From the NCBI RefSeq assembly GCF_029852145.1, contig NC_079977.1, positions 20,586,781 to 20,650,780 of the forward strand: a stretch of 64,000 nt of DNA, given 5' to 3'. Positions within the stretch are counted from its first letter, which is position 1. Every line of letters begins with the position of its first letter. Positions 47,866-60,984 of the stretch are shown here, in pieces. Below the pieces are notes generated by a model. That model was not told where the DNA came from, did no database searches, and saw only the letters and a list, made by a program, of their open reading frames with translations. Position numbers and translations under genes: made by a program. This stretch comes from Microplitis mediator (taxonomy: Eukaryota > Arthropoda > Insecta > Hymenoptera > Braconidae).

Positions 47866-48796
47866 AAAAGTCAATAAATCAGACCAGGAAAGCCGTGATT
47901 CCTTTAACAAAAAATATAAAAAAACTGGTCGATTTATAAATTCACCATTAAATAAAAATAATAATAATAATAGTCGATTAAAAATTTTCCTTTTAATGAA
48001 TTCATTAAAATTTACTTAAAAGTACCCTATAAAAAAAAAATCAATTCCGAAAGTGTCTACTGTAATTAGGTCTGTAATTACATCAAACTAGACCTGGCAA
48101 AATAAATAGTATTTCCATATCAATATACTCTATATTATTTCTAAATATCAATGACAATAACATAAAAAAAAACAAAATTTTTACTAGTCCCATTTTGCCC
48201 TAATGTCTAGTCTATCTCTCTGTCTCACTTCATCTTATTTGCCCCTACGTATAATACCCAATGTTTACCGATAATGTTGTCGCCACTATTCATAAGAAAG
48301 TTAAGGCTATAAAACGACCTATTGTGAGAAGGATTAAGTCTGCCTGATTGTCCTATCCTGGAAAATTGACCTCTGTCTGCAAAAAAGGTTAAAAATTAAC
48401 TAATATAAAAGAAGGCTTAAGTACTTAGGTAAACGAACATTATCGCAATTGGAGTACTGTAAATTTAAGGCTTACCCGGCATGTAGCACCGAGTAATAAA
48501 GAGTTTACGAAGAAAGGTACGTTGGTTATAAAGTAATCGGTTATTCGGATGACTATAATGAGGATAAGAGACAATAAATATTGTGATTAGGAAAAAATAC
48601 TTATTTTAAAGTAAAGTACGGGAACGCAGGAGGGGGGCTAAGAAATTTTTAAGCCGTTATTTATTTTCGAAAAAAATATAATATTTATTACATAGGGGAG
48701 GTCTGGTTAAAGATACCCATGCAGAGAATGATATTTCATTTAGTTTTATTTAGTCTGTGTTGTCAAATTATCAGAAAAAAATATATGTAGATATAT
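47866..48796. other. Mixed stretch, no gene recognised
   Basis: First a third copy of the hairpin-J flank, then more complex sequence at 48230-48660 without repeats I recognise. At 48316-48366 GACCTATTGTGAGAAGG followed by GCCTGATTGTC and TGGAAAATT has the layout of a decayed CTCF-like module. Confidence 0.35.
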
Positions 48797-49660
48797 AGAC
48801 TGCCCGAAAAAACCGAGTCTATTTTTTGAGGCTTCTAGGAAAATCTGTTGGTTGAAAACGTTCTAAGAACCCTCTCCAAAAAGCAGCTCGATAAAAATTT
48901 TCAAGGGTTCGCTGAAGAATTTTGAAAATTCCAAAAATGATTGAAATTCGGATTTTTTCGAAATTTTTTCTTTCGTGGCAGAAATAGTTCATGTGTAAAA
49001 TCATGAGTATGCTGAAAATTTAAGCCCAAAATTTGAATATTTAAACGCCGCTCAAGAATTTCGAATGTTTTCGGGTTACGTCTTTTGGACGTTTTCGAGC
49101 GACCCTTGAATATTAATATTAAGGCTTCTCGATTTTTTTTCACCATCAATTTGTATCTTAATGACTAAAAATATAACCCGAGACATAGAAAAAATAAGTT
49201 ATTTACATACTTTTTATTTTTAAATTCAATTTTCAGGTTTTTTTGGTCATTCAAATCTCACCCAATTTTATTGTTTAAGACTGTCCAGTATATTTTCGGT
49301 TCTACAAAAGTCATATTTTAGTGTAATGATAATAATTGAGTTATAAAAAAATCCAAAAATTAATTCAAAGTATCAGTTACATATTTTGAGTTAATATTCA
49401 AAAATTTAGAACGACGTTTGAAAATCTATATTTTGAACTAAAATTTTCAGCATGCGATTGATTTTACACAGAAAATATTTCTGCCACGAGAAAGAAAAAA
49501 TTTACAAAAAAAAAAATCTGAATTTCAATAATTTTTTGAATTTTCAAAATTCTTGCGCGACCCCTTAAAAATTTTTTATCGAGCTGATTTTTGGCGGGGA
49601 TTTTTTAAACATTTTAACCAACAAATTTTCATATGAGCCTCGATAAAAAAAAACGTACAT
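48797..49660. mobile_element. Foldback element K
   Basis: Arms of about 200 bp (about 48815-49010 and 49447-49655) pair through TTCTTTCGTGGCAGAAATA and TATTTCTGCCACGAGAAAG, and through AGCTCGATAAAAATTTT and its inverse. The centre is AT-rich. No frame beyond 82 residues, and those lie in the arms. Confidence 0.7.
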
Positions 49661-49998
49661 TTATTACACCAGGGGCGCTTGCGCATTACCGTCTTAGTAC
49701 AGCTGTTTTTTTTGCTAATTTGTAAGCCTGAATTGTTTCAATTCAATTTTTTTTTTTTGTTATTGATCGAGATATTTTGAGTAGGTTCTTTTATAATTGT
49801 AAAAAAAAATTCTAATATTATTTTAAATAAACCATAAATTTTAATGAAAGAAAATTTTATATTTTTTAAATTTATTCGTACTTTCCGCTATTTTTTTATT
49901 ATTATTTTATTATTTCATAATAAATAAAAATTATGAGTCGTGCACTTTTGGACTTTCCAAATTTTATAATAAAGTGTAATTTCGTTAAAAAAAAAGTA

Positions 49999-51690
49999 AC
50001 ACGGAAAAAAAATATTGTTCCTCGAACGATCTGAAGTATAGTAACTCGTAGATCGTTACCACAACAATACGTATGCTTATGGTAACAATACCGTATTATT
50101 CCAGTAACTATCTATTAGATAGCTGTGATCCTTATACAACTTTTCGTAGCCGTCACCTCACACGGCACCGTCTAACCTAACTAAACACCCATTTTCGCGC
50201 CAACTTTTGAATATTATATAATTGTTGCTAGCAGACGTTTAATATAAAAAATATTGCAAAAAATAATTGTGACCTTAAAATATGTACCCACGGGTAATTA
50301 ATAAATTAACAGAGTAGAATGTTCATAATTATGTTTATATATTTATTGATAAGTGTTTTTTTATGCTTTTTGTAATCAAATATACGTTCATAACCAAAAA
50401 TCTAAATGTTATATATAGTCGGTGTTTTATAATTTAAATGTGATACGTAAATAGAAAAAAAATAATTAATAAACAAATGAGATCTGAATTATTATTTAAT
50501 TTAAATTAAATTAGGGGAAGGGGGGGGAGCAAAACGGGATGGGCCGGCAAAATGGGATACCCTCAAAATTTCGTCAAAATTTTTTTTTATCGAAAAACTT
50601 TCGAAAATGGTCAAAAATGACATCTAGTATCATTTTACACTATTAAAAGCTAAAAAAAAAAAACATTTTTATATTTTTTGCGAAAAGTATAAATGAAAAA
50701 AATGTACAAATTTTATCGTACTACAAATTTTCTTTCATGAAGTATGACAAATTAAGAAATTTATTTCTTTAATTAACTCAAGAACAATAACAACAATAAT
50801 ACTAATACAAACTCTAAAACTGTAACATTGGTAATCATCATAATTTTAACTGTTACATTGTAACTTTCATAATTTTGTAATATTTTATAACTTTAGTGCT
50901 ATAATATCACATTATTAACAGTTATGTTAATTTTCTAATATTCAATATTTAATTATTTCTCTTATAAAATAATTTCTTTAGAATGAAAACTAACTAACAT
51001 TATTTTTAACATAAGTATTAAAATTTATAATAAATAACGATAACGATATATAACTGATTCATCGTTAATGAAAGATAAATCTCTAAAATTATTCACAATA
51101 ATCACAGATAAATTGAGTATCGTCGTCCGAAACACGTAAATTTTATTACTTACATCAATTTAGAAAGACATTATTACATCAATTTTATTCACTTGAAAAT
51201 AAAAAAAAAATTTACTTTTTTTTGGGGTATCCCATTTTGCCCGCAGAAAATAAAAATTTTTTTTCTAATGGCAGTCTAAAATTCGTTATATTTATTTCAA
51301 ATAGAATCAAAATGAAGCCAATTTACGATATTTATGTCCCATAAAAACTAAATTTTTCGTTAAGTATCCCGTTTTGCCTCCCCTTCCCCTACTAATAAAT
51401 AAATTGGAAAAATTAAAAGATGTATTTATATTTATATTTAAAATTTATTTAGACCTTAACTTACTAATAAATCAGTTTTATAAATTATTTTATTTATTCA
51501 AAGTTATTTGCTTATCATTTATTAATGATAAAGGTTTTTAAATATCTCATAATTTTCAATGTCCGTGACGTCAGATAGGGCTCAGGTCGATACAGTAGAT
51601 CGTTGCAGTAACAACCTTGTAGACAACTATAGCGCATTGTTACTGTAACTATACAGTATACTTTTAAGAACAATAGTTTTTTCTCCGTGT
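49999..51690. mobile_element. TIR element M interrupted by B2
   Basis: Left ACACGGAAAAAAAATATTG and right ATAGTTTTTTCTCCGTGT are inverted ends. GTAGATCGTTACCACAAC and CAGTAGATCGTTGCAGTAAC lie inside each end. The middle is occupied by the younger element at 50512-51391; without it M is about 0.8 kb. Confidence 0.75.
50512..51391. mobile_element. TAGGGG..CCCCTA TIR element B2
   Basis: About 880 bp, nearly base for base the same as 9334-10212, in the same orientation, with TA at each edge. Differences by eye are a few substitutions and changes in homopolymer length. Confidence 0.88.
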
Positions 51691-53270
51691 ATCATTTTGC
51701 TTTTATTCATCTAAAAAAAAATGGTTGTATTTTTGGTTCAATTGACCCCACTCTCCCCTTTATTTTTAGTATTCTTTCCAAAGTAATATTTCATTATTTT
51801 CGAATAGTATAGACCTATATTCCATCCTTTTTGAACTACTTTCCTTATAATCCTATTTTCTCCAAAATCTTCCAGCAGGAATCCGAAAATTTGGGGCTTA
51901 ACCAAACAGTCTCCATTTTCCGTAAGCTTACCCCCAAAACTATATATCTTTCCCGACTCAGCCGCTTTTCCTTATACTTTTCTATGAATCGCATAATTTA
52001 TTGTAATAATTAGGCACTTACTATTTATTCTGTTGAGGAACTCCGTTCGGTCTCAACCTTATCGACACTAAGTAGCCTCACTTTTGTGGACAACAATCAC
52101 AGATAATATTGTGAAGATTGTTCAATAAAAGATATATTTTTTTTTGGTTAATTTATGACAGAACTCCAGTCTGGTAAAATGGAGTAAAAATAGTTGTGTC
52201 GGGTAATAGTAAAATTAAATATGCGGGTTCATTTTTTTGGGTAAGGAGAGCAATAAAGATGAGAAATTTTGGGTGAGATAATAGCGACTTAATGGCTTTA
52301 CCATATTTACTTTTACTTTATTGTTTTATGGGTTTAAAAATCGTAAGTAAAATAGAGTAGACTACAGGAGAAATTACTGTAGATTTTACCTTAAGGTCAC
52401 GGAGACTTAGGCAGCATTTTAAGCCTCAGAAAGTCGATTTTTTAAAAAAAATTATTTGACTTTTTGGTTTGACTTTTTTAAGTCACTTTTTTTATGATTT
52501 TTTTTTTTTGTGAGAAAATTTAGGAAAATAGTTCAGGTCAGTCGGGCTCTAAAATAATATATGGGGCGCTATGGACATTGATCCCCCCCCCTTATATTTG
52601 TCAATTTTTTTTATTAAAAATTGAAGTTCATAAAAAATAAAAAAAATATTTTTGTTGATTTTAATTTAAAAAAATTTTTTTTTAAATCGAATGGAAATTA
52701 TTGAATAATTGGAGGCAATTTTCTTATTAAGGTTTAAAAAAAAATATTTTCTATTTTTAAAATCTTCAAGCTGTCGATCATTTTCTATTCCCTCAACTCT
52801 TTAATCCTTTGCCCCAAGAGAATTAACCTCTTTTCCCTAGAAATGACTTTCAAAATTTTTTTTTACGAAGGATTTACTACAAAATCCATCATCATTAGCC
52901 TGCAAAATAAACAAATAATTTTTTTTTTTTTAAATATTTAAAATCTCTGTCCCTTTATTCTACTACTCGTTCCCTAGTTAAGAAAAAGTAATAAAGTTTC
53001 AATCGGAAATTTATGTCGCAAGCAACTGGGTTGTAAATAATAATAAAATAATAAACTACAATTTACGAAATTATTATGATGTATTTATAGTAATAATCCT
53101 ATTGTATTGTTTAGTATTTAAAAAAAAATCCTGGAATTTAGGTAAGAAGTCTAGAAGTAACAGGAGCAATTTAAAAGAGTGCTTGACATATTTACGCAGG
53201 TAAAATTTCCATAAATACACGAAATTTTTACCTTTGAGTTATTATTTTAGTAGCTCAGTTATATTTTTTC
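51691..53270. other. Low-complexity stretch, no gene recognised
   Basis: Poly-T and poly-A runs dominate. TTCAATAAAAGATA at 52120-52133 could be a polyadenylation signal, following a more complex piece at 52030-52110, but no frame leads to it. Confidence 0.35.
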
Positions 53271-53289
53271 TGAATGAATTTTTTTATGG

Positions 53290-54500
53290 ACCAAAAACTC
53301 GTTTTTGTGACGTCAAAAAATTATTGAGACGGAAATTTGGTTTTTTGAAAAATAAAATTTTTTAAACTCGAATTTTTGAGGTGAAAATTAATTTTGGGGG
53401 ACCCGTGATTTGTTGGGTTGAATAGAGTGTGTTTTTACGAACAAAATGAAAAAAAAAAGTTTTCAATTTGAAGAATATGAACGGAGTTATGGAGATTTTG
53501 ATTTTTTAAACTGGGACTTTGTTTAAAAAATTGCAAATTTTTTAACTCCTTCGTTTCTTATTCGATTTGAAAATTTTTTTTTTTGAATTGTTCGTTTAAA
53601 TGTTCTCTGTACTCAGAAGATAACGAAGAATTTTTTTTTTTCAAGTTTTTAGAGGTAAAAGTGACGAGCGTAGAAACGATTTATGGTAAATTTTCATTTA
53701 AAAATTGAGTTTTAAAAAAATTTTTCTGGATTTAATCAAATATTTAGAGAATATTGAGGCATGTAATACGAAAGTAGACTTCATTCTGCGTAAAATGAAA
53801 AAAAGTTATTTAAATTCGGTTAAAATGTAACGAAGTTATGGTAATTTATATTTTTTAAACTCAAGCGGAGTTTAAAAAATTAAAAACTTCGTATCTGCTT
53901 CAATTTTTGTCCGATTTCAAACTTTTTTTTTTCAATTTACTCGTAAAAATATTCTCTATACTCCTGAGCTAGCGAAAAAATTTTTAATTTTGATTACGAT
54001 CCCAAAATAAGGCCTCAAAAATAAAAAAAAAGAATTTTTTGGAGTTTAAAAATTTTTAAACATTTTTAGCCGGCTAAATTATTGACAGATATCTGACGTT
54101 TTCTAACTAATGATAAATTTTTCAAATAAAAATGACAACAAAAAACTCAAAAATTAACAAATTCACAATAATTCGAAAATTTTAAACTTTAATCAGTTTA
54201 AAAAATTAAAAATCTCATAACTTCTTAAATTTTCATCCGATTGCAATGTTTTTTTTTTTAAACTTCTCATAAAAACCTCTTCTAGCCTCCCAAAATATCA
54301 AAAAAAATTCTAATCCTATGGAAAACTCAAAACTATGAGTTTAAAAAAAAAAGTTCACAGCAATAATAATTAAACTGTTTTTTTTTTTAAATTCCAATGT
54401 TCAGATGAAATCCAACGTACTTAGGACCGAAATTTTCCCAAGTAACGATCGTGACTAAAAAAAATTTTTTTTCATCTGCGTAACCGGAAACTAAATTTTT
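53290..54500. repeat. Diverged tandem repeat, about 335 bp period
   Basis: Equivalent strings, AACTCCTTCGTTTCTTATTCG (about 53542), AACTTCGTATCTGCTTC (about 53885) and CATAACTTCTTAAATTTTC (about 54217), are each followed by CCGATTT/CGATTTG, a T run and TCTCT-type text. Roughly three and a half units. Confidence 0.6.
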
Positions 54501-55129
54501 CAGGGTTCTTGCTCTTGAATTGCATACATATATATGTAATATAATGTAGTGGTCAGTAGTAACGTAATATTTGTTAATTGTGTAACATGATCTACAATAA
54601 AGATTGGTTTTATGTCCATATTTTTGTTGAATAGGACAAAAAGTAAATCTGACGATTCACAACCCCTAAATATAATTCAAGACTTTGAAATATCTAGATA
54701 TAGATATATACATACATTCACTCATATATCTATATATATGATGATTTTTACCTGAAACGTTCCGTGGGAAGCTTGTAAGTTATGATTATTATTAGATCGT
54801 TGAGAGAGGTCCAGTGTGTGTTGTGGTCACGTGTAAAAATCTATCACATATTTCTTAAGTGCACCTGCGGTTTTAGCTCTCATCGTATTGAATGACAAAT
54901 TTATTATCTAAACTACACTCAATTATTCAACATTTTTTTTTATCGCAAAATAGTTCACTTTTTTTGGAAGCTCACTTATCCTGAGAATTTGATGGCAAAG
55001 ATTATTTATGGAGAACGTGTGGTCTTACGGGGAAAGTTATATGTGATTGCATGATTATTGGGTATTGAACTATATATTTTTTACGATACATTGATGTGTA
55101 GGTCATGTTGAGAATTAATTTGGCTTTTT
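54501..55129. other. Unique stretch, no gene recognised
   Basis: More complex than its surroundings (for example GAGAGAGGTCCAGTGTGTG and GCACCTGCGGTTTTAGC near 54800-54890). AACAATAAAG-like signal near 54595. Could hold a non-coding exon, but I see no frame or splice pair. Confidence 0.3.
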
Positions 55130-56070
55130 CAAAAATACGGATGTATATATACTTATTAGGAGGCTTGTAACTTCTGAACTATTGATCCTATGGTAATTTT
55201 TATAAGAGATGAATTTGTAGTAAATTCTATTCCCTACAACTTTTGTTGATATACTTTTAGCTCTAAACTTGATAGTTTATAAGTTATGGTTCCATATAGA
55301 TGTATATAGATTCTCAAAAAAATTTTGAATATTAATTTACTTGATTAATTTGTAACTGAGTAAGGATTGTAGATAATTATAAAAAGTTGGTGGTTTTTGG
55401 AAAGGAAATTTTGTAGGCTTTAAGTTTATTCCTGAGAAAATTTATGATAAAACTGATAGTTTTTGAATTATAGCCTTTGAAATGATAAAATCTGACTTTT
55501 GGACTTTTCCAAAAATACGGGCTGTATATATACTTATTGAAAGGCTTGTAACTACTAAACTATTGATCCTATGGTAATTTTTGTCAGAAATAAATTTGTA
55601 GTAAATTTTATTCTCTACAACTTTTGTTCCAATACTTTAAGCTCTAAACTCAATAGTTTATGAGTTATGGCTCTTATTAGATGTATATATAGTCTCAAAA
55701 ATTTTTTCCAAATTAATAATGATAATTGTTTATTAAATAACTCATAACTTACAAACGATTTATTCTAGAAAAATATTGAGTGATGCGATCATATAGTAAA
55801 TCAAATTCCCCACAATTTTGTTCCTCATAAAAATTACCCTAGACTCAATAGTTTAAGATTTACGGCCCCATATATATTCATATATATTCTTCTAATTTTT
55901 GAACTTTTTCCAAAAGTACCATCAATATACTTCTTAAATCGCTCATAACTTGTTACCGATTGATCCTACGGAAATTTTTATGATGACCAAATTAACAGTA
56001 AATTAAATTTCCCACAATTTTGGTCTCTTTGGCTTTTATCCTAAAATCAATAGATCGCGAATTAAGGGCC
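55130..56070 (+). repeat. Diverged tandem repeat, about 190 bp period
   Basis: Five units. ATTGATCCTATGGTAATTTT at 55181 and 55562 lie 381 bp apart, with a diverged unit between them. Further units have CTCATAACTT and GATTGATCCTACGG near 55943-55970. TACAACTTTTGTT and AAACT(T/C)(G/A)ATAGTTTA recur in each. Confidence 0.75.
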
Positions 56071-56589
56071 TAAATAATATCAATCAACAAAATTTACAAA
56101 TTTTTTTTTATATTCGTTTTATTTTTTTAACACTTGTTAGTTTACTGTGTGTTAGTATGCACGGTGAAAATAAATTTTTTTAGGCATTTAAGGAGCGGAG
56201 AATGTGGAAATACCTTTGGGACATCTAATCTGGCGTCTGGAGAATTGGAGACACTGACACAGACACTGGAAAAAATAATGAATAGAAAGAGAAAGTGATG
56301 AATGAGACTAGGATTGGGAGAGGATAGGGTTTAGCGCCGGCTTAAAAAAATGATTTAAATTTTTAGGATGGGCCGATTTAAGTGCGAGGTTTTTAGTAAC
56401 TATTCTTCTGTGAAATTAAAACCCTTTCTATGGTTAAGCGAGATTTTGTGGGGACATTATTTTAGATAAATATCTTAATACTTATTATGGGTTAAAAAAT
56501 TATGAAAAATAAGGATTTTTAATATTAATTGAAATGCATTAAAAAAAAAAATAATAAAATCAGTGTAATGGGATTGTTAAATAAATTGA

Positions 56590-57790
56590 AACAATTATAC
56601 ATTAAAATTTGAGAATTTTCAATTTGATGTCTTGATATTAAAAAATTGATTTATTGAAGCTTCAAAATCGATACATTTAAGTTTAAGTATCGATTTATTG
56701 AATTTCAAAATCGATACATTGAAGTTTGAACGTCAATATATTAAAGTTTAAAAATTGGTAGACTGTACTTTACGATTGACACCTTAAATGCCAAAATTGA
56801 CAGACGGAACTTCGAAGTTGACACATTGAACTTCAAAATCGATACATTGAAGCTCAAAAAATGACTGACCGTACATTAAAATTGACACATTAAACTTCAA
56901 TAACAGACAACTCGAAAATTGACACCTTCAACTTCAATATTTCACAGACTGAACTTCAAAATTGACGTATCGACCTTCAAAATCGATACATTGAAGTTTA
57001 AATAGCGATACATTGAAGCTCAAAAAATAATTGCCCGTACTTAAAAATTGAGACATTAAACTGCAACATTGACATACAACTCCAAAATTGACACCTTGAA
57101 CTTCAAAATTGACATATTGAACTTCAAAATCTATACATTGACGTTTAAATAACGATGTGTTGAAGTTCAAAAAATAACTGACCGTACTTAAAAATTGACA
57201 CCTTGAACTTTAATATTGACAGACTGAGCTTCAAAATTGACTAACTAAACTTCAAAATTGACATATTGAACTTCAAAATCGATTCATTAAACTTCAAAGT
57301 CGATGCATTGAACTTCGTGTCCGATACATTGAAATTTAAATATCGATACATTGAAGTTCAGAGATTGATAGAGACTGTACTTCAAAATTGACACATTAAA
57401 CTTCAAAATCTAAACACTGAACTTCATAATTGATAGATTGAAGTTTAAAACTGACAGATTGAACTTCCATATCGATGTATTGACGTTCAACAATCGATCG
57501 ATTGAACTTCAAAATCGAAAAATCGAACTTACAAATCGATACATTGAACTTCAATATCGATAAATTGAAGCTTAAAAATTGAAGCACTGAAGTTTAAAAA
57601 TCAATTAATAGAAATTGAAAAATCGATAGATTGAACTTCAAAATCGACAAATCGAACTTACAAATCGATACATTGAACTTCAATATCGATACATCGAAGT
57701 TTAAAAATTAAAGCACTGAAGTTTAAAAATCAATTAATAGAAGTTGAAAAATCGATATATTGAACTTCAAAATCGATCTATTGAAGTTTA
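56590..57790 (+). repeat. Minisatellite, about 20-21 bp units
   Basis: About 1.2 kb of units alternating between ATTGAACTTCAAAATTGACA and ATTGAAGTTCAAAATCGATA forms. Where the period is 21, minus-strand frames repeat a 7-residue word (like VNFEVQS / CIDFEVQ), which explains the frames of 63 and 78 residues here. Confidence 0.9.
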
Positions 57791-57899
57791 AAAATTTTTA
57801 AATTCCAAAAAAAAATATTTTTTTAATTCTGCCACATTTGAAGTTCTACTAAAACGATACTAAGAGTCATAAACTTCAATTAATAAACAGTTTCTAAAA

Positions 57900-57966
57900 A
57901 TCAAGTTTAACAAATTTTCGGCTGATCCGTCTTGCCTAGCGGTCCCATTTTGCCCACCTTCCCCTA
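57900..57966. mobile_element. 3' end fragment of TAGGGG family
   Basis: TCGGCTGATCCGTCTTGCC, CCCATTTTGCCCACC and TTCCCCTA match the right end of this family. No matching left end nearby. Confidence 0.5.
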
Positions 57967-58837
57967 CACAGAATCTCCATAAAAATAATTTTTAATACTG
58001 TCATCCCCTTATGTAAACGAGCATCCAAATCTTAAATTTTATGAATACAACCAGCTCATCTTTGTCAAATGATACCTGGCGCAATATAATAATCCATGGG
58101 AAAAAAAACTAAATAATTCATTCATTCCATACTGGTGCAATTTCATATATTTTAAAAAGGATACCTCTCTCTTAACCCTCAAATCGATTATTCGTTTACG
58201 AAATGATTCAATAATAAAAAAAAAGAAAATATCTCGCCGGTGCATGGGATTCGATACCTTTCCGAAAATGATCGACATTGACCGTGGGACCATTTCATCC
58301 CTTTCTATTATATTTATATATATATATACATATACACAGCTAACTGTCCACATGTTTGACTAAGACCCAATTTGAATAGGATTTCTCAGCCGTGGGAGTA
58401 TTCTGTAACGCAATTCTTACGATTTTAAAATTTTTCGTAATATTAAAATGCTTCTATTTATACTTTCACATTTTTCCACTTTCTTTATGTATATTATATT
58501 AAATAACGCAACCCTTTTTATACTTTTCCACTTGTCATCATTCGATATTGATCGATGATACATCAGAATTACTGTGGGAATTTTTTTTTTCTTTAACAAA
58601 AAAACATTTTTTTATTTTATTCAAATTAATTATTACGTATAAAAAATTTTTTTTTGCACAAAAATATTGAGCCCAGTTTCCAAAAAATGCTTCGAAATTT
58701 TTTTATCAATAATAAAAATTTTCTGGGGGGTAGTTTGGTCATGGGGTAAAATCACTTAGTGATTAATTACTAAAATTAATTATTACATGTGAATAAGATT
58801 TTTTTTTTTAAGAATTGATCTTCTCATCAGAAGGGAC
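57967..58837. other. AT-rich stretch, no gene recognised
   Basis: Includes a short TA repeat at 58310-58335. Minus-strand frames of 104 and 60 residues (58039-58353, 58417-58599) have no recognisable features. Confidence 0.35.
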
Positions 58838-59560
58838 AGACTCTGGCGTTTCCAAAGCACATACATGAGTTTACTATGGGGTAATTTGGTCCCAAGTTAT
58901 GAGCAATCGAACTTTGATAAGCGATTTTGACTTAAAAATTGCAATTACCGGACAATTAAATTTTTAAAAAATTACGTAATTATTTAAATTACTTTTTGGA
59001 AGTCTAATTACCTCTAGTGTACACCAAAATACAAAAAAAAAATTTTTACCCCCTTAATTTTCGGCTTAAAAACCTAGAAATTTTTAATTTTCCCACAGTT
59101 TCAATGCTCGCGTACTTCAACTAATTTTTACATGCCAACAAAATTTTTTTATCAAAAATTACCACCCTCACTTTCATGATCAGACTCTGGCGTTTCCAAA
59201 ACCCATACATGAGTTTACAATGGGGTAATTTGGTCCCAAGTTATGGGTAATCGAACTTTGATAAGCAATTTCGAGACAAAAATTGCAATTACTGGGCAAA
59301 TAATTTTTTAAAAAATTACATAATTATTCAAATTACATTTTGGACGTCTAATTACCTCTAGTGTACGCCAAAATACAAAAAAAAAATTTTTACCCCCTTA
59401 ATTTCCGGCTTAAAAAACTAGAAATTTCAAATTTCCCCACAGTTTCAATGCTCTCGCACTTCAACTAATTTTTACATGCCAACAAAATTTTTTTTATTAA
59501 AAATTACCACCCCCACTATCAAGATCAGACTCTGGCGTTTCCAAAACCCATATATGAATT
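58838..59560 (+). repeat. Tandem repeat, 345 bp period
   Basis: GACTCTGGCGTTTCCAAA starts at 58838, 59183 and 59528, exactly 345 bp apart each time. The first two units are complete and closely similar; the third is cut after about 30 bp of good match. Confidence 0.9.
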
Positions 59561-60984
59561 CATTTTATGTCAACTCAGTCAGAAATTATGAACAAAAAAC
59601 TTCCAGTCACCGAAATTTGGTTAAAAAAAAATTCCGACCCACTTTGCCCTACTTTTTTTTTATTAATAATTCATTCTTCCGACACTTAACTTTCCTAAAA
59701 AAAAAAAAAAAACCATATCCAGGATTTAAAGGACATGGGATTCAGAAAGGAAATAAAAATAAAAGTGACCGGATGTTGAGACCCGCATCCGAGATATCCA
59801 ATGGCATTAGTGCGATTCTAATGTAATGTAAAGAGGAGAAAATGATGGAACGAATGAACCGTAAGTGTCTCGAGAAAGAAAAAAAAATATAGAGAAAGGG
59901 AAAGTAGTAAAAGTTTTAGATTAGAAGGGGGGGGAAGGGGGAGTAGGGATCAGGGTGGGATCTTAAGATCAACTTGAGGTTACAGGTCCTTGCTACACAT
60001 CCGTGTGAAACTTTTGCGCTCAAATATATATAAATATATAAATATATGTAGTGAGGGAGGAAAATCGAAATGTTATTTTTGGAAGATTTTGCTGTTATTT
60101 TATATCCTTTTTAGAAGTTTGTTTCCTCATTTGATATTTTTCATAGTAGAGGACACTACTGACACTTCCGTAAGTGTCAAGTTAAATAAACATATTTATT
60201 GGCCACTGGTTTTAAATACACTTGAATATATACTTATATTTTGAGTGGGAGTACCGGTTAGGGTTTTCCGGAGACTAAATAAACCACAAATGGGATATTA
60301 GGGAAAAAATAATATTTTAATTTATTTTTGTTATTGAGATGTGGTCTTGAGGTATTTTTATGGGAAAATTATTTTGTGGGAAGATCTAAAGAAATGGGTG
60401 AGAAAGTTGATAATGAGACGAGGTTTTGACCTCGGAAGGGATTAGATTTTTTTATTTAGAAATTTTGAAAAGATGGATTTATTTTGAAAAAACGGAGGGC
60501 AAGATGAGGGAATTAATTGAGAAAATTTGGGAGCTCTTGAGATTTATCAGATTTTGAAAAGTAATTTTTTGAATTAGGCAATAAAAATTTTTTGTCATTA
60601 TTAGTATACACAAAAAAAAAATATTTAAGGCAGAATTCGACTTTGAGGGTGTGAAAATAAAGCCATTTTTTATGAATTTTTAATGAGATTATAAATATAG
60701 GTATACATGTACAGTTTGTTAGGCTTAATAAATATACTATTGAAACAGATTAAAAAAATTTTATTATATATTTTATATACTTTTAATATACAAAACATCA
60801 TTCGAATACAACGCTGCGATTAGGAGGTGGGTCTGCTTCTGGTGTTGAAATTTCAAAAATGAACAATGTGAAAGAGAAAATTTTTGAATTTTTAGATTCA
60901 ATATATCTCTAGCAATCGGCTGAACTGAGACTTTTGATATACATGCAGATATGACAAATTGGCGGCGAAAAACATGAAAAAAGA
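59561..60984. other. Unique stretch with polypurine tract
   Basis: A purine-rich tract lies at about 59830-59960, ending in a G run. Frames of 84 and 74 residues (59990-60244, 60773-60997) lack domains. Nothing else recognised. Confidence 0.35.

Noticed and set aside
56934..57170. Minus-strand frame with a 7-residue periodic peptide
   Set aside because: Product of a 21-bp minisatellite; no start context or conservation of frame beyond the repeat.
57930..57945. GCCTAGCGGTCCC as a CTCF-like core
   Set aside because: Lies in a transposon end, without the left or right box of the module.
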